This document shows positions 9,070 to 16,278 of a stretch of DNA of 64,000 nucleotides, piece by piece. Each line of letters starts with the position of its first letter. Position 1 is the stretch's first letter. Source of the stretch: Plesiomonas sp051652165 (lineage in GTDB: Bacteria > Pseudomonadota > Gammaproteobacteria > Enterobacterales > CAMTGL01); assembly GCF_051652165.1 (NCBI RefSeq), contig NZ_JBOFTR010000007.1, positions 138,297 through 202,296 of the forward strand, in the 5' to 3' direction. The notes beneath the pieces were generated by a model. That model did no database searches. It was not told where the DNA came from and saw only the letters and a program-made list of their open reading frames with translations. A program made the position numbers and the translations under genes.

Positions 9070-10236
9070 ATGAATTTGCATGAATATCAGGGTAAACAGT
9101 TGTTCGCACAGTATGGCCTACCAGTATCGGAAGGTTATGCGTGCCGTTCTCAGCAGGAAGCTATTGATGCTGCCGATAAAATTGGTGGAGATTGCTGGGT
9201 TGTAAAATGTCAGGTACATGCGGGTGGCCGTGGTAAAGCGGGCGGTGTGAAACTGGCAAAATCAAAAGATGAAATTCGCGCGTTTGCCGATCAGTGGCTG
9301 GGTAAAAATTTAGTTACTTATCAGACTGATGCCAAAGGTCAGCCAGTCAATACCATTTTAGTTGAGAGCTGTACTGATATAGCTAAAGAGCTGTATTTAG
9401 GCGCGGTGGTCGATCGTGCTACGCGTCGGGTGGTGTTTATGGCATCAACCGAAGGCGGTGTGGATATTGAGACGGTGGCAGCAAAAACACCTGAGCTCAT
9501 CCACAAAGCTGCACTTGATCCTATTTGTGGGCCACAGCCGTATCAGGGCCGTGAGCTGGCGTTTAAATTAGGCTTAACTGGTGAGCAAATCCGTCAGTTT
9601 ACTCATATTTTTATGGGGCTCGGTAAGCTGTTTATCGAAAGTGATTTGGCTCTGCTAGAGGTGAACCCACTGGTGATCACTACCGCCGGAAATTTACACT
9701 GCCTTGATGCAAAAATTGTGGTTGACTCTAATGCGTTGTATCGCCAACTGGCACTGCGTGCAATGCAAGATCCGTCACAAGAAGATCAGCGTGAAGCATA
9801 TGCTGCGCAGTGGGAAATCAACTATGTTGCACTTGAGGGCAATATAGGTTGTATGGTTAATGGCGCAGGTTTGGCGATGGGTACCATGGATATCGTTAAG
9901 CTGCATGGTGGTGCACCGGCTAACTTCTTGGATGTTGGCGGTGGTGCAACGAAAGAGCGTGTGACTGAGGCTTTTAAAATCATCTTATCTGATGAGAATG
10001 TGAAAGCGGTACTGGTCAATATTTTTGGCGGAATAGTGCGCTGTGATCTGATTGCTGACGGTATTATTGGTGCTGTGGAGGAGGTCGGTGTCAGTATTCC
10101 GGTGGTTGTGCGTTTAGAAGGCAATAATGCGGAGTTAGGTGCGAAAAAACTGGCAGACAGTGGATTAAATATCATTGCTGCAACCAGTTTGACTGATGCT
10201 GCTCAGCAAGTTGTTCATGCTGCGGAGGGTAAATAA
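9070..10236 (+). CDS. sucC: Succinyl-CoA synthetase beta subunit SucC
   Basis: ATP-grasp subunit binding nucleotide and succinate; with SucD it makes ATP or GTP from succinyl-CoA. It is 388 residues, identical to the E. coli length. It begins MNLHEYQGKQLFAQYGLP and contains the ATP-grasp stretch KCQVHAGGRGKAGGVK and the CoA-ligase segment GNIGCMVNGAGLAM and VNIFGGIVRCD. The stop codon overlaps the ATG of sucD by one base (TAATG), indicating coupled translation of the heterotetramer subunits. Confidence 0.97.
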   Translation: MNLHEYQGKQLFAQYGLPVSEGYACRSQQEAIDAADKIGGDCWVVKCQVHAGGRGKAGGVKLAKSKDEIRAFADQWLGKNLVTYQTDAKGQPVNTILVESCTDIAKELYLGAVVDRATRRVVFMASTEGGVDIETVAAKTPELIHKAALDPICGPQPYQGRELAFKLGLTGEQIRQFTHIFMGLGKLFIESDLALLEVNPLVITTAGNLHCLDAKIVVDSNALYRQLALRAMQDPSQEDQREAYAAQWEINYVALEGNIGCMVNGAGLAMGTMDIVKLHGGAPANFLDVGGGATKERVTEAFKIILSDENVKAVLVNIFGGIVRCDLIADGIIGAVEEVGVSIPVVVRLEGNNAELGAKKLADSGLNIIAATSLTDAAQQVVHAAEGK

Positions 10237-11108
10237 TGTCTATTCTGATTGATAAGAATACCAAGGTTATTTGCCAAGGTTTTACCGGCGGGCAGGGCAC
10301 GTTTCACTCTGAACAGGCACTGGCATACGGCACACGTTTAGTCGGTGGTGTTTCACCGGGTAAAGGTGGTTCGTATCACTTAGATTTACCGGTATTTAAT
10401 ACTGTGCGTGATGCAGTCGAAGTGACTGGTGCTACTGCATCAGTGATTTATGTTCCCGCACCATTTTGTAAAGATGCCATTTTAGAAGCCATTGATGCTG
10501 GTATTGAACTGATTGTTTGTATCACTGAAGGCATTCCAACGCTGGATATGTTGCAGGTTAAAGTACGCCTTGAGCAAAGCGGTGTGCGGATGATCGGCCC
10601 TAACTGTCCAGGAGTGATTACACCGGGTGAGTGTAAGATTGGGATTATGCCTGGCCATATTCATCTTCCAGGACGTGTAGGTATTGTGTCCCGCTCTGGT
10701 ACATTGACTTATGAAGCGGTGAAACAGACAACAGATGAAGGTTTTGGCCAGTCTACCTGTGTAGGTATTGGCGGTGATCCGATCCCTGGTTCTACATTTA
10801 TTGATATTTTGCGCCTGTTCCAAGATGATCCCAAAACAGAAGCTATTGTGATGATTGGTGAAATCGGTGGCAGTGCAGAAGAAGAAGCGGCCGCCTTTAT
10901 TAAGGCGAATGTGACCAAGCCTGTAGTGTCTTATATTGCCGGTGTTACTGCACCAAAAGGTAAACGCATGGGGCATGCGGGGGCGATTATCTCTGGTGGA
11001 AAAGGAACAGCAGATGAGAAATTTGCTGCACTTGAAGATGCTGGCGTTAAAACGGTACGTTCATTAGCTGATATCGGTGCTGCATTGCGTGAAGTTACCG
11101 GTTGGTAA
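10236..11108 (+). CDS. sucD: Succinyl-CoA synthetase alpha subunit SucD
   Basis: CoA-binding, phosphohistidine-bearing subunit of succinyl-CoA synthetase, 290 residues. The N-terminal Rossmann fold begins MSILIDKNTKVICQGFTG. His247 in GHAGAIISGGKGTA is the phosphorylated residue, and the motif GPNCPGVITPGECKIG is intact. Last gene of the TCA operon; it is followed by a ~108-nt 3' region and a strong bidirectional terminator. Confidence 0.97.
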   Translation: MSILIDKNTKVICQGFTGGQGTFHSEQALAYGTRLVGGVSPGKGGSYHLDLPVFNTVRDAVEVTGATASVIYVPAPFCKDAILEAIDAGIELIVCITEGIPTLDMLQVKVRLEQSGVRMIGPNCPGVITPGECKIGIMPGHIHLPGRVGIVSRSGTLTYEAVKQTTDEGFGQSTCVGIGGDPIPGSTFIDILRLFQDDPKTEAIVMIGEIGGSAEEEAAAFIKANVTKPVVSYIAGVTAPKGKRMGHAGAIISGGKGTADEKFAALEDAGVKTVRSLADIGAALREVTGW

Positions 11109-11187
11109 GCGCGGAATGAAGCTTGCTCGGTCATGAAATTTAAGCGTACAGTGACTGAGTGAAGTGATTTCCCAAATATGTATCCAT

Positions 11188-11216
11188 AAAAACGCCTCTT
11201 TAAAGAGGCGTTTTTT
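11188..11216 (+). terminator. Bidirectional terminator between sucD and znuB
   Basis: A perfect 28-bp palindrome has half-site AAAAACGCCTCTTT, giving a stem with a T-run on both strands. It lies between convergent sucD (+) and znuB (-) and would serve both. Confidence 0.92.
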
Positions 11217-11219
11217 GTT

Positions 11220-12005
11220 TTATGCTTTTTGTGTTTTACATAAGCTGAGTATAAACAACGCTGCAGAGCAGATAACAACCGAAGGCCCTGCGGGTGTGTC
11301 ATATTCCCATGAGAGCAGTAAACCACCGGTAACGGATAACATACCAAACAATGTGGAAAAACCGGCCATTTGTTCTGGTGTGCGTGAGAACCGGCGTGCT
11401 GTTGCGGCAGGGATAATCAATAACGAGGTGATTATCAGAGCGCCAACAAACTTCATGGCTAATCCGATAGTAATTGCGGTTGTCAGCATCAGTAACAGCC
11501 GCATTTTATTTAGGTTAATACCATCAACATAGGCCAGTTCTGGGTTAATGGTGACAGAAAGCAGAGCATCCCATTGCCAGCGAAGTACCGCAAGCACAGC
11601 TAGTGAGCCAATACAGATCCAGCTGATATCTCCCCATGTGATGGCGAGCAGATCGCCAAACAGATAGGCCATCAGATCAACACGAACATCGCTCATCAGG
11701 CTGACGGTCACAAGACCTAACGATAAGCTACTGTGTGCCAAAATGCCCAGCAGGGTATCAATGGCGAGATAAGGTTTACGTTCTAACCAAACAAGACCAG
11801 CACCTAATACTACTGTAAGCCCTAAAATCGTAAAGTAGGGGTTTACATCCAGCAAAAATCCAAGTGCAACGCCCAATAATGAGGCGTGTGCCAGCGTATC
11901 ACCAAAATAGGCCATCCTGCGCCAAACCACAAAAGAGCCTAATGGGCCAGTTGCCAGCGTTAACAGCATTCCGGCCAGCCAGCCGGGGAGCAAAATCTCA
12001 ATCAT
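11220..12005 (-). CDS. znuB: Zinc ABC transporter permease ZnuB
   Basis: Inner-membrane permease of the high-affinity Zn2+ importer ZnuABC, 261 residues, ABC-3 family. Multiple hydrophobic helices are visible. Characteristic stretches include WRRMAYFGDTLAHASLLGVALG near the N-terminus and MKFVGALIITSLLIIPAATAR near the C-terminus, where the permease contacts the ATPase. The start overlaps the znuC 3' end by 8 bp. Its stop codon directly abuts the terminator shared with sucD. Confidence 0.96.
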   Translation of the reverse strand: MIEILLPGWLAGMLLTLATGPLGSFVVWRRMAYFGDTLAHASLLGVALGFLLDVNPYFTILGLTVVLGAGLVWLERKPYLAIDTLLGILAHSSLSLGLVTVSLMSDVRVDLMAYLFGDLLAITWGDISWICIGSLAVLAVLRWQWDALLSVTINPELAYVDGINLNKMRLLLMLTTAITIGLAMKFVGALIITSLLIIPAATARRFSRTPEQMAGFSTLFGMLSVTGGLLLSWEYDTPAGPSVVICSAALFILSLCKTQKA

Positions 12006-12810
12006 GCTTAGCTCCTTTGGTGATGGAGTGAATCACACAACCATTTAGGCCATGCGCATGATCATGATGATGTTGGTATACCGCTAATTTCTTTGGCAAT
12101 TGCCCACTAAACATAGATAAAAATTCGGGATGATGCGAAATATGTTCGGGCGTGCCTGAACAGCAAATGTGCTGGTTAATACAGAGCACTTCATCCGTTT
12201 TTGCCATCACTAAATGCAGATCATGCGAAACCATCAGTACACCGCAACTGAGTGTATCGCGCAATACAGTAATCAGGTCGTACAGTGCCATTTGACCATT
12301 AACATCAACACCTTGCATAGGTTCATCAAGTACTAAAATATCAGGTTGGTTGATTAATGCACGAGCTAGCAAAACCCGCTGTGTTTCACCGCCAGAGAGT
12401 TTTTGCATAGGCTGATCAAGTAAATGAAGTGCTTTGACTTGTGAAAGAACCGTAGAGATATCACTTAGATGGCCATTTTTTTTCAATGAAAGAAAGCGTT
12501 TGACAGTCAGCGGAAGAGTAGTGTCAAGGTGTAATTTCTGTGGAACATAACCAATTTTTAACCCATTTTTACGAATGACGTGGCCTGCTGATGGGGTAAT
12601 TAAACCTAAAACGGTACGAACCAGTGTTGATTTTCCAGCCCCATTTGGCCCTAAAAGCGTAATGATTTTTTTCTTATGGATGGCGAGTGAAATATTCTTG
12701 AGTACCGTTTTATCACCAAAAATGACATTGATATTCTTAAGCTCAATCAAAGCAGAAGAGGGTTCAACCGTATTTGGTATGGCTGAGTGGGATAGAGTTG
12801 ATTGCGACAT
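11998..12810 (-). CDS. znuC: Zinc ABC transporter ATPase ZnuC
   Basis: ATPase of ZnuABC, about 270 residues from the ATG at 12810. Walker A is GPNGAGKST, the signature is LSGGETQRV, Walker B is ILVLDEP, and the switch region is SHDLH. The His-rich C-terminus (VYQHHHDHAHG) is typical of ZnuC. Only a TTG start (12867) exists further upstream in frame. The ATG is preceded by a rather distant GGAG (19 nt), so the exact start is uncertain. E. coli ZnuC is ~251 residues, and the ~15 extra N-terminal residues here look unstructured. Divergent from znuA across a Zur site. Confidence 0.93.
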   Translation of the reverse strand: MSQSTLSHSAIPNTVEPSSALIELKNINVIFGDKTVLKNISLAIHKKKIITLLGPNGAGKSTLVRTVLGLITPSAGHVIRKNGLKIGYVPQKLHLDTTLPLTVKRFLSLKKNGHLSDISTVLSQVKALHLLDQPMQKLSGGETQRVLLARALINQPDILVLDEPMQGVDVNGQMALYDLITVLRDTLSCGVLMVSHDLHLVMAKTDEVLCINQHICCSGTPEHISHHPEFLSMFSGQLPKKLAVYQHHHDHAHGLNGCVIHSITKGAKHD

Positions 12811-12876
12811 AATAGGCGTTAAACCAGTGCTCCTGAAAAAGGATGCATAAAGGGAATTTATCTTCAAAAGATGTAA

Positions 12877-12891
12877 TGTTATATTATAACA
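12877..12891. promoter_or_regulatory. Zur operator between znuC and znuA
   Basis: The perfect 15-bp palindrome TGTTATATTATAACA matches the core of the Zur box known from E. coli znu (TGTTATA-N-TATAACA). It is centred between the divergent znuCB and znuA genes, about 32 bp before the znuA ATG. It should repress both directions when zinc is sufficient. Confidence 0.9.
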
Positions 12892-12922
12892 CCAGCATTC
12901 CGGCTAGAGCAGAGATTTTTGT

Positions 12923-13942
12923 ATGATTAAGCGAATTTGTCTACTAAGTTTACTATTACTCCCTACATTTCATGCAGCAGCGTATGTACTCACGTCAGTA
13001 AAACCGTTAGGTTTTATCGCTTCAGCCATTTCTGATGGTATAACGACAACAGAAGTCTTGTTGCCTAATGGCGCTTCACCGCATGATTATGCACTACGAC
13101 CTTCTGATATTCAGCGTATTCAGGGTGCTGATTTGGTGGTGTGGGTAGGTAGTGATATGGAGTCTTTTTTAGTGAAGCCACTCGCGAAAAAAGACAGTGC
13201 ACAACAAATTCAGATAAAAACATTGCCATCAGTCATACCACTTTTACATGATGATGACGATAATAAGACTAGAGCAAAAAAAGATGCTGATGTTAAAGAG
13301 ACTATCAAGCCTCATTTTACTGATCAAAATAGCATTGGCTCTCATGATAAGCATAAACATGCAGACATTAACAAAGTGGATGAACATCGTATATATCCAG
13401 ATAATCATGATGGGCACAATCATGGTTCAGTTGATTTACATGTCTGGATGTCACCTTCGATTGCTTTGTATACAGCCGTTGCAATTCATGATCATTTATT
13501 GGAACTTTTTCCAGAACAAAAAGACAAATTAGATGCCAACCTTCAAGATTTTAAAATGCAAATTGCGCATTTACCTGAAAAAGTTGGTAGCATACTCCGC
13601 CCAGTTCAGAATAATGCGTATATTGTGTTTCATGATGGGTATGGGTACTTTGAGTCTTTTGCCAATTTACGTAACGTTGGGCACTTCACGGTAAATCCTG
13701 AAGTTGCGCCTGGAGCTAGAACGTTAAAGGAAATTAAGCAAAAAATTCAGCAGCAAAACGTGACTTGTGTTTTTACAGAGCCTCAGTTTAGGCCTTCGGT
13801 GGTTAATGCTGTGACTCGGGGAACGCTTGTCAATATTGGCACGCTTGATCCTCTCGGTGAGAAGGTTTCTCTCAGTAAGGACAGCTATATTCAATTTCTT
13901 GAGCAGCTTTCTCGACAATACGCGAGCTGCTTAAAAAAATAA
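12923..13942 (+). CDS. znuA: Periplasmic zinc-binding protein ZnuA
   Basis: Solute-binding component that captures Zn2+ in the periplasm and delivers it to ZnuBC; 339 residues. A signal peptide ends near HAAAY. A first metal-ligand region is NGASPHDYALRPSD. A long His/Asp-rich loop follows, spanning about residues 105-170 with clusters such as HDKHKH and HDGHNHG, before the conserved LHVWMSP. Later ligands include the His in VFHDGYGYFE. The charged loop is longer than I recall for E. coli ZnuA, which accounts for the extra length. Confidence 0.95.
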   Translation: MIKRICLLSLLLLPTFHAAAYVLTSVKPLGFIASAISDGITTTEVLLPNGASPHDYALRPSDIQRIQGADLVVWVGSDMESFLVKPLAKKDSAQQIQIKTLPSVIPLLHDDDDNKTRAKKDADVKETIKPHFTDQNSIGSHDKHKHADINKVDEHRIYPDNHDGHNHGSVDLHVWMSPSIALYTAVAIHDHLLELFPEQKDKLDANLQDFKMQIAHLPEKVGSILRPVQNNAYIVFHDGYGYFESFANLRNVGHFTVNPEVAPGARTLKEIKQKIQQQNVTCVFTEPQFRPSVVNAVTRGTLVNIGTLDPLGEKVSLSKDSYIQFLEQLSRQYASCLKK

Positions 13943-13961
13943 AAAAAATTGAGGTAACAAA

Positions 13962-15287
13962 GTGCAAGAATTTGTCAGGTCTGTCTCACTAGCTCTCAAC
14001 AGCCTGCCACGATTACATAAAATGCTTTTAGGGATGCTCACGGTGCTGACATTAACTGTTGCAACGTGGGATCCTGTATTGCATCACAACTCGTCGTTAA
14101 TGCGAGAAGTGCCGCTGGATGATATTGAGACACAGCGGATATTACAGCCGGAAGCCAGTGAACCATTAGATCAGGTCATGCCTAATGATGCGCCTGAACT
14201 TGAGCCAGAGAAAGATGATCTGGATCAAAAAATGGAAGAGGCGGTACACGAGCATACAGTAGAGAGCGGTGAAACCCTCGGCAGTATTTTAACGCAATAC
14301 GGTATTGATATATCGGATATTCATGCACTGACCAAAAGTAATCCTGAAGTACAAAAGCTGGGTATTGGTCAAGAGTTATCGTGGAAGTTGACAGATGACG
14401 GAGCTTTACAACAGCTCAGTTGGATTGTGAATAACCGTGATACTCGCGTTTATGATCGTAGTGCTAATGGTACGTATAAGCGTACAGTACAAACAATGCA
14501 AGGTGTGTGGAAAAATGACCGTGTTACTGGAACGGTTAATGGTAGCTTTGTAACCAGTGCAAAAGCAGCAGGCTTGTCTACCCGTGAAATTCAACAAGTA
14601 ACAAAAGCACTGCAATGGCAGATTGATTTTCGTAAGCTTAAAAAGGGTGACAAATTTAGTGTATTGATGTCACGTGAGTTTCTTGATGGCAAAGTAACCG
14701 GTTCAGGTGAGGTAAAAGCGGTTCGTTTGAATACAGCAAGTAAAGATTACTATGCAATTCAAGCAGAAGATGGCCGTTTTTATAACCGAGAGGGCTCTGG
14801 TTTAGCGAAAGGTTTTTCTCGTTTACCAACATTAAAGCAGCTTCGTGTGTCATCTAATTTTAATCCACACCGCTTACATCCAATAACAAAGCGTGTTGCA
14901 CCACATAATGGAATCGATTTTGCTGCGCCAATTGGAACACCCGTTTTGTCTATTGGTGATGGTGAAGTTGTGAAAGCGGGTTATCATCCTTATGCGGGTA
15001 ATTATGTTGTGATTCGTTTAGGACGACAGTATCAGACTCGCTTTTTACATTTGAGCAAACTGTTGGTGAAGCAGGGGCAGAAAGTGAAAAAAGGTGATCG
15101 TGTAGCACTTTCTGGCAATACTGGCCGCTCAACAGGCCCGCATCTTCACTATGAATTTTTGCTTAATGGCCGTGCAGTTGATCCATTAAAAGTGAAACTG
15201 CCAATGTCTGATGGGCTTGCAGGTAAAGATCGACGTTCCTTCTTGGCAAGAACAAAAGAGTTTTTACCACAGTTAACCCTTGATTAA
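13962..15287 (+). CDS. mepM: Murein DD-endopeptidase MepM
   Basis: Hydrolase cutting D-Ala-mDAP crosslinks in peptidoglycan during growth; 441 residues from a GTG start, matching E. coli MepM (440). A membrane segment near residues 20-36 acts as signal anchor. A LysM-like region (EHTVESGETLGSILTQYGID) is followed by an OapA-like middle part. The C-terminal LytM/M23 domain has zinc-ligand motifs HNGIDFAAP and GPHLHYEF. It lies 19 bp after znuA, as in E. coli. lpxM, which follows mepM in E. coli, is absent here. Confidence 0.95.
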   Translation: MQEFVRSVSLALNSLPRLHKMLLGMLTVLTLTVATWDPVLHHNSSLMREVPLDDIETQRILQPEASEPLDQVMPNDAPELEPEKDDLDQKMEEAVHEHTVESGETLGSILTQYGIDISDIHALTKSNPEVQKLGIGQELSWKLTDDGALQQLSWIVNNRDTRVYDRSANGTYKRTVQTMQGVWKNDRVTGTVNGSFVTSAKAAGLSTREIQQVTKALQWQIDFRKLKKGDKFSVLMSREFLDGKVTGSGEVKAVRLNTASKDYYAIQAEDGRFYNREGSGLAKGFSRLPTLKQLRVSSNFNPHRLHPITKRVAPHNGIDFAAPIGTPVLSIGDGEVVKAGYHPYAGNYVVIRLGRQYQTRFLHLSKLLVKQGQKVKKGDRVALSGNTGRSTGPHLHYEFLLNGRAVDPLKVKLPMSDGLAGKDRRSFLARTKEFLPQLTLD

Positions 15288-15331
15288 GTAGATATATTTC
15301 TCTACCCGCTATGTTCTTAGTGGGTAGAAAT

Positions 15332-15369
15332 AAAAAAAGCAGTGCAATGAATAATTGCGCTGCTTTTTT
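15332..15369 (+). terminator. Terminator between mepM and fur
   Basis: GCAGTGCAAT and ATTGCGCTGC form a 10-position stem including one wobble pair, flanked by an A-run and a T-run, so it can work for both convergent genes. A weaker hairpin (CTACCC/GGGTAG) precedes it at 15303-15327. Confidence 0.85.
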
Positions 15370-15448
15370 ATCTGGTAACTGCTTTTCTGTGTTTTTAGTT
15401 ACTTATTCGCTATATGCGATAAGTAAAGTACGAGCAAGTTTATTTGTA

Positions 15449-15895
15449 TTATTTAAGATCATGCTGGGTTGGGTCTTGTCGACAATCGCCATCAGCACAG
15501 TGCCCATACATATATAAACTATGGTTAGTTAGCCGAATCCCATAACGGCTAGCAATTTCTTTTTGACGCTGTTCAATGAAGTCATCACTAAATTCAATTA
15601 CTTTTCCGCAATCTAAACAGATTAAGTGATCATGATGATGTTGTTGAGTTAGCTCAAAAACAGATTTTCCGCCTTCAAAGTTATGGCGGCTAACAATTCC
15701 TGCATCATCAAATTGGTTAAGAACACGATAAACTGTCGCTAAACCAATCTCTTCGCCCACATCGATTAGCTTTTTATATAAGTCTTCGGCGCTGATGTGT
15801 TGGCAATTGCCGGTTTGCAACAATTCAAGAATTTTAAGGCGTGGCAAAGTGACTTTAAGCCCCGCTTTTTTTAGCGCAGTGTTGTTATCTGTCAT
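15449..15895 (-). CDS. fur: Ferric uptake regulator Fur
   Basis: Fe2+-dependent global repressor of iron acquisition; 148 residues and nearly identical to E. coli Fur over the first ~100. The N-terminal winged helix is MTDNNTALKKAGLKVTLPR. The metal-binding segment QQHHHDHLICLDCGK includes zinc-site Cys93 and Cys96, and a second pair occurs in HCADGDC. The E. coli partner fldA is not next to it; the upstream gene on the same strand is mgtA. Confidence 0.97.
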   Translation of the reverse strand: MTDNNTALKKAGLKVTLPRLKILELLQTGNCQHISAEDLYKKLIDVGEEIGLATVYRVLNQFDDAGIVSRHNFEGGKSVFELTQQHHHDHLICLDCGKVIEFSDDFIEQRQKEIASRYGIRLTNHSLYMYGHCADGDCRQDPTQHDLK

Positions 15896-16278
15896 ATATC
15901 CAGCGTTCCTGATTTTTATAGCCGAGGCAGAGGTAATCCATGCCGGAGTAAAAATGATCTTGTCAGGTATTATAAGAGTTGCTCGATCAACTTAAAACCG
16001 TTAAATCTGCCCTGTTTTGTTTAAATCAGAGAGCACAGTATGTCAGCATCCCTACAATAAGCACTGTTTGCAGAATAAACCGAGAGTTATTTCACGTTAG
16101 CTCTGTTGCTGTTATATCGTGCATAAGAGAGATAAGGCTATGATTATACCTTTATGAATTATAAGGTTATGCATATTGATACCAAATAAGCTTTCAATCA
16201 AGCTAAGTTGCAGGAGGCGCTCACGTTGATGAGCGCGTTCCCGCAATAAACGTTGTGTATTGGTGTAAAATCTACTGA
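15896..16278 (-). promoter_or_regulatory. fur upstream region
   Basis: This 383-bp gap separates the end of mgtA from the fur start. On the reverse strand a TATAAT -10 lies at 15974-15969, about 75 bp before fur, with only a weak -35. A GC stem (GCGCTCA/TGAGCGC, 16217-16236) with no T-run lies nearer mgtA and may be the mRNA end of mgtA. No credible small gene is seen. Confidence 0.5.
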
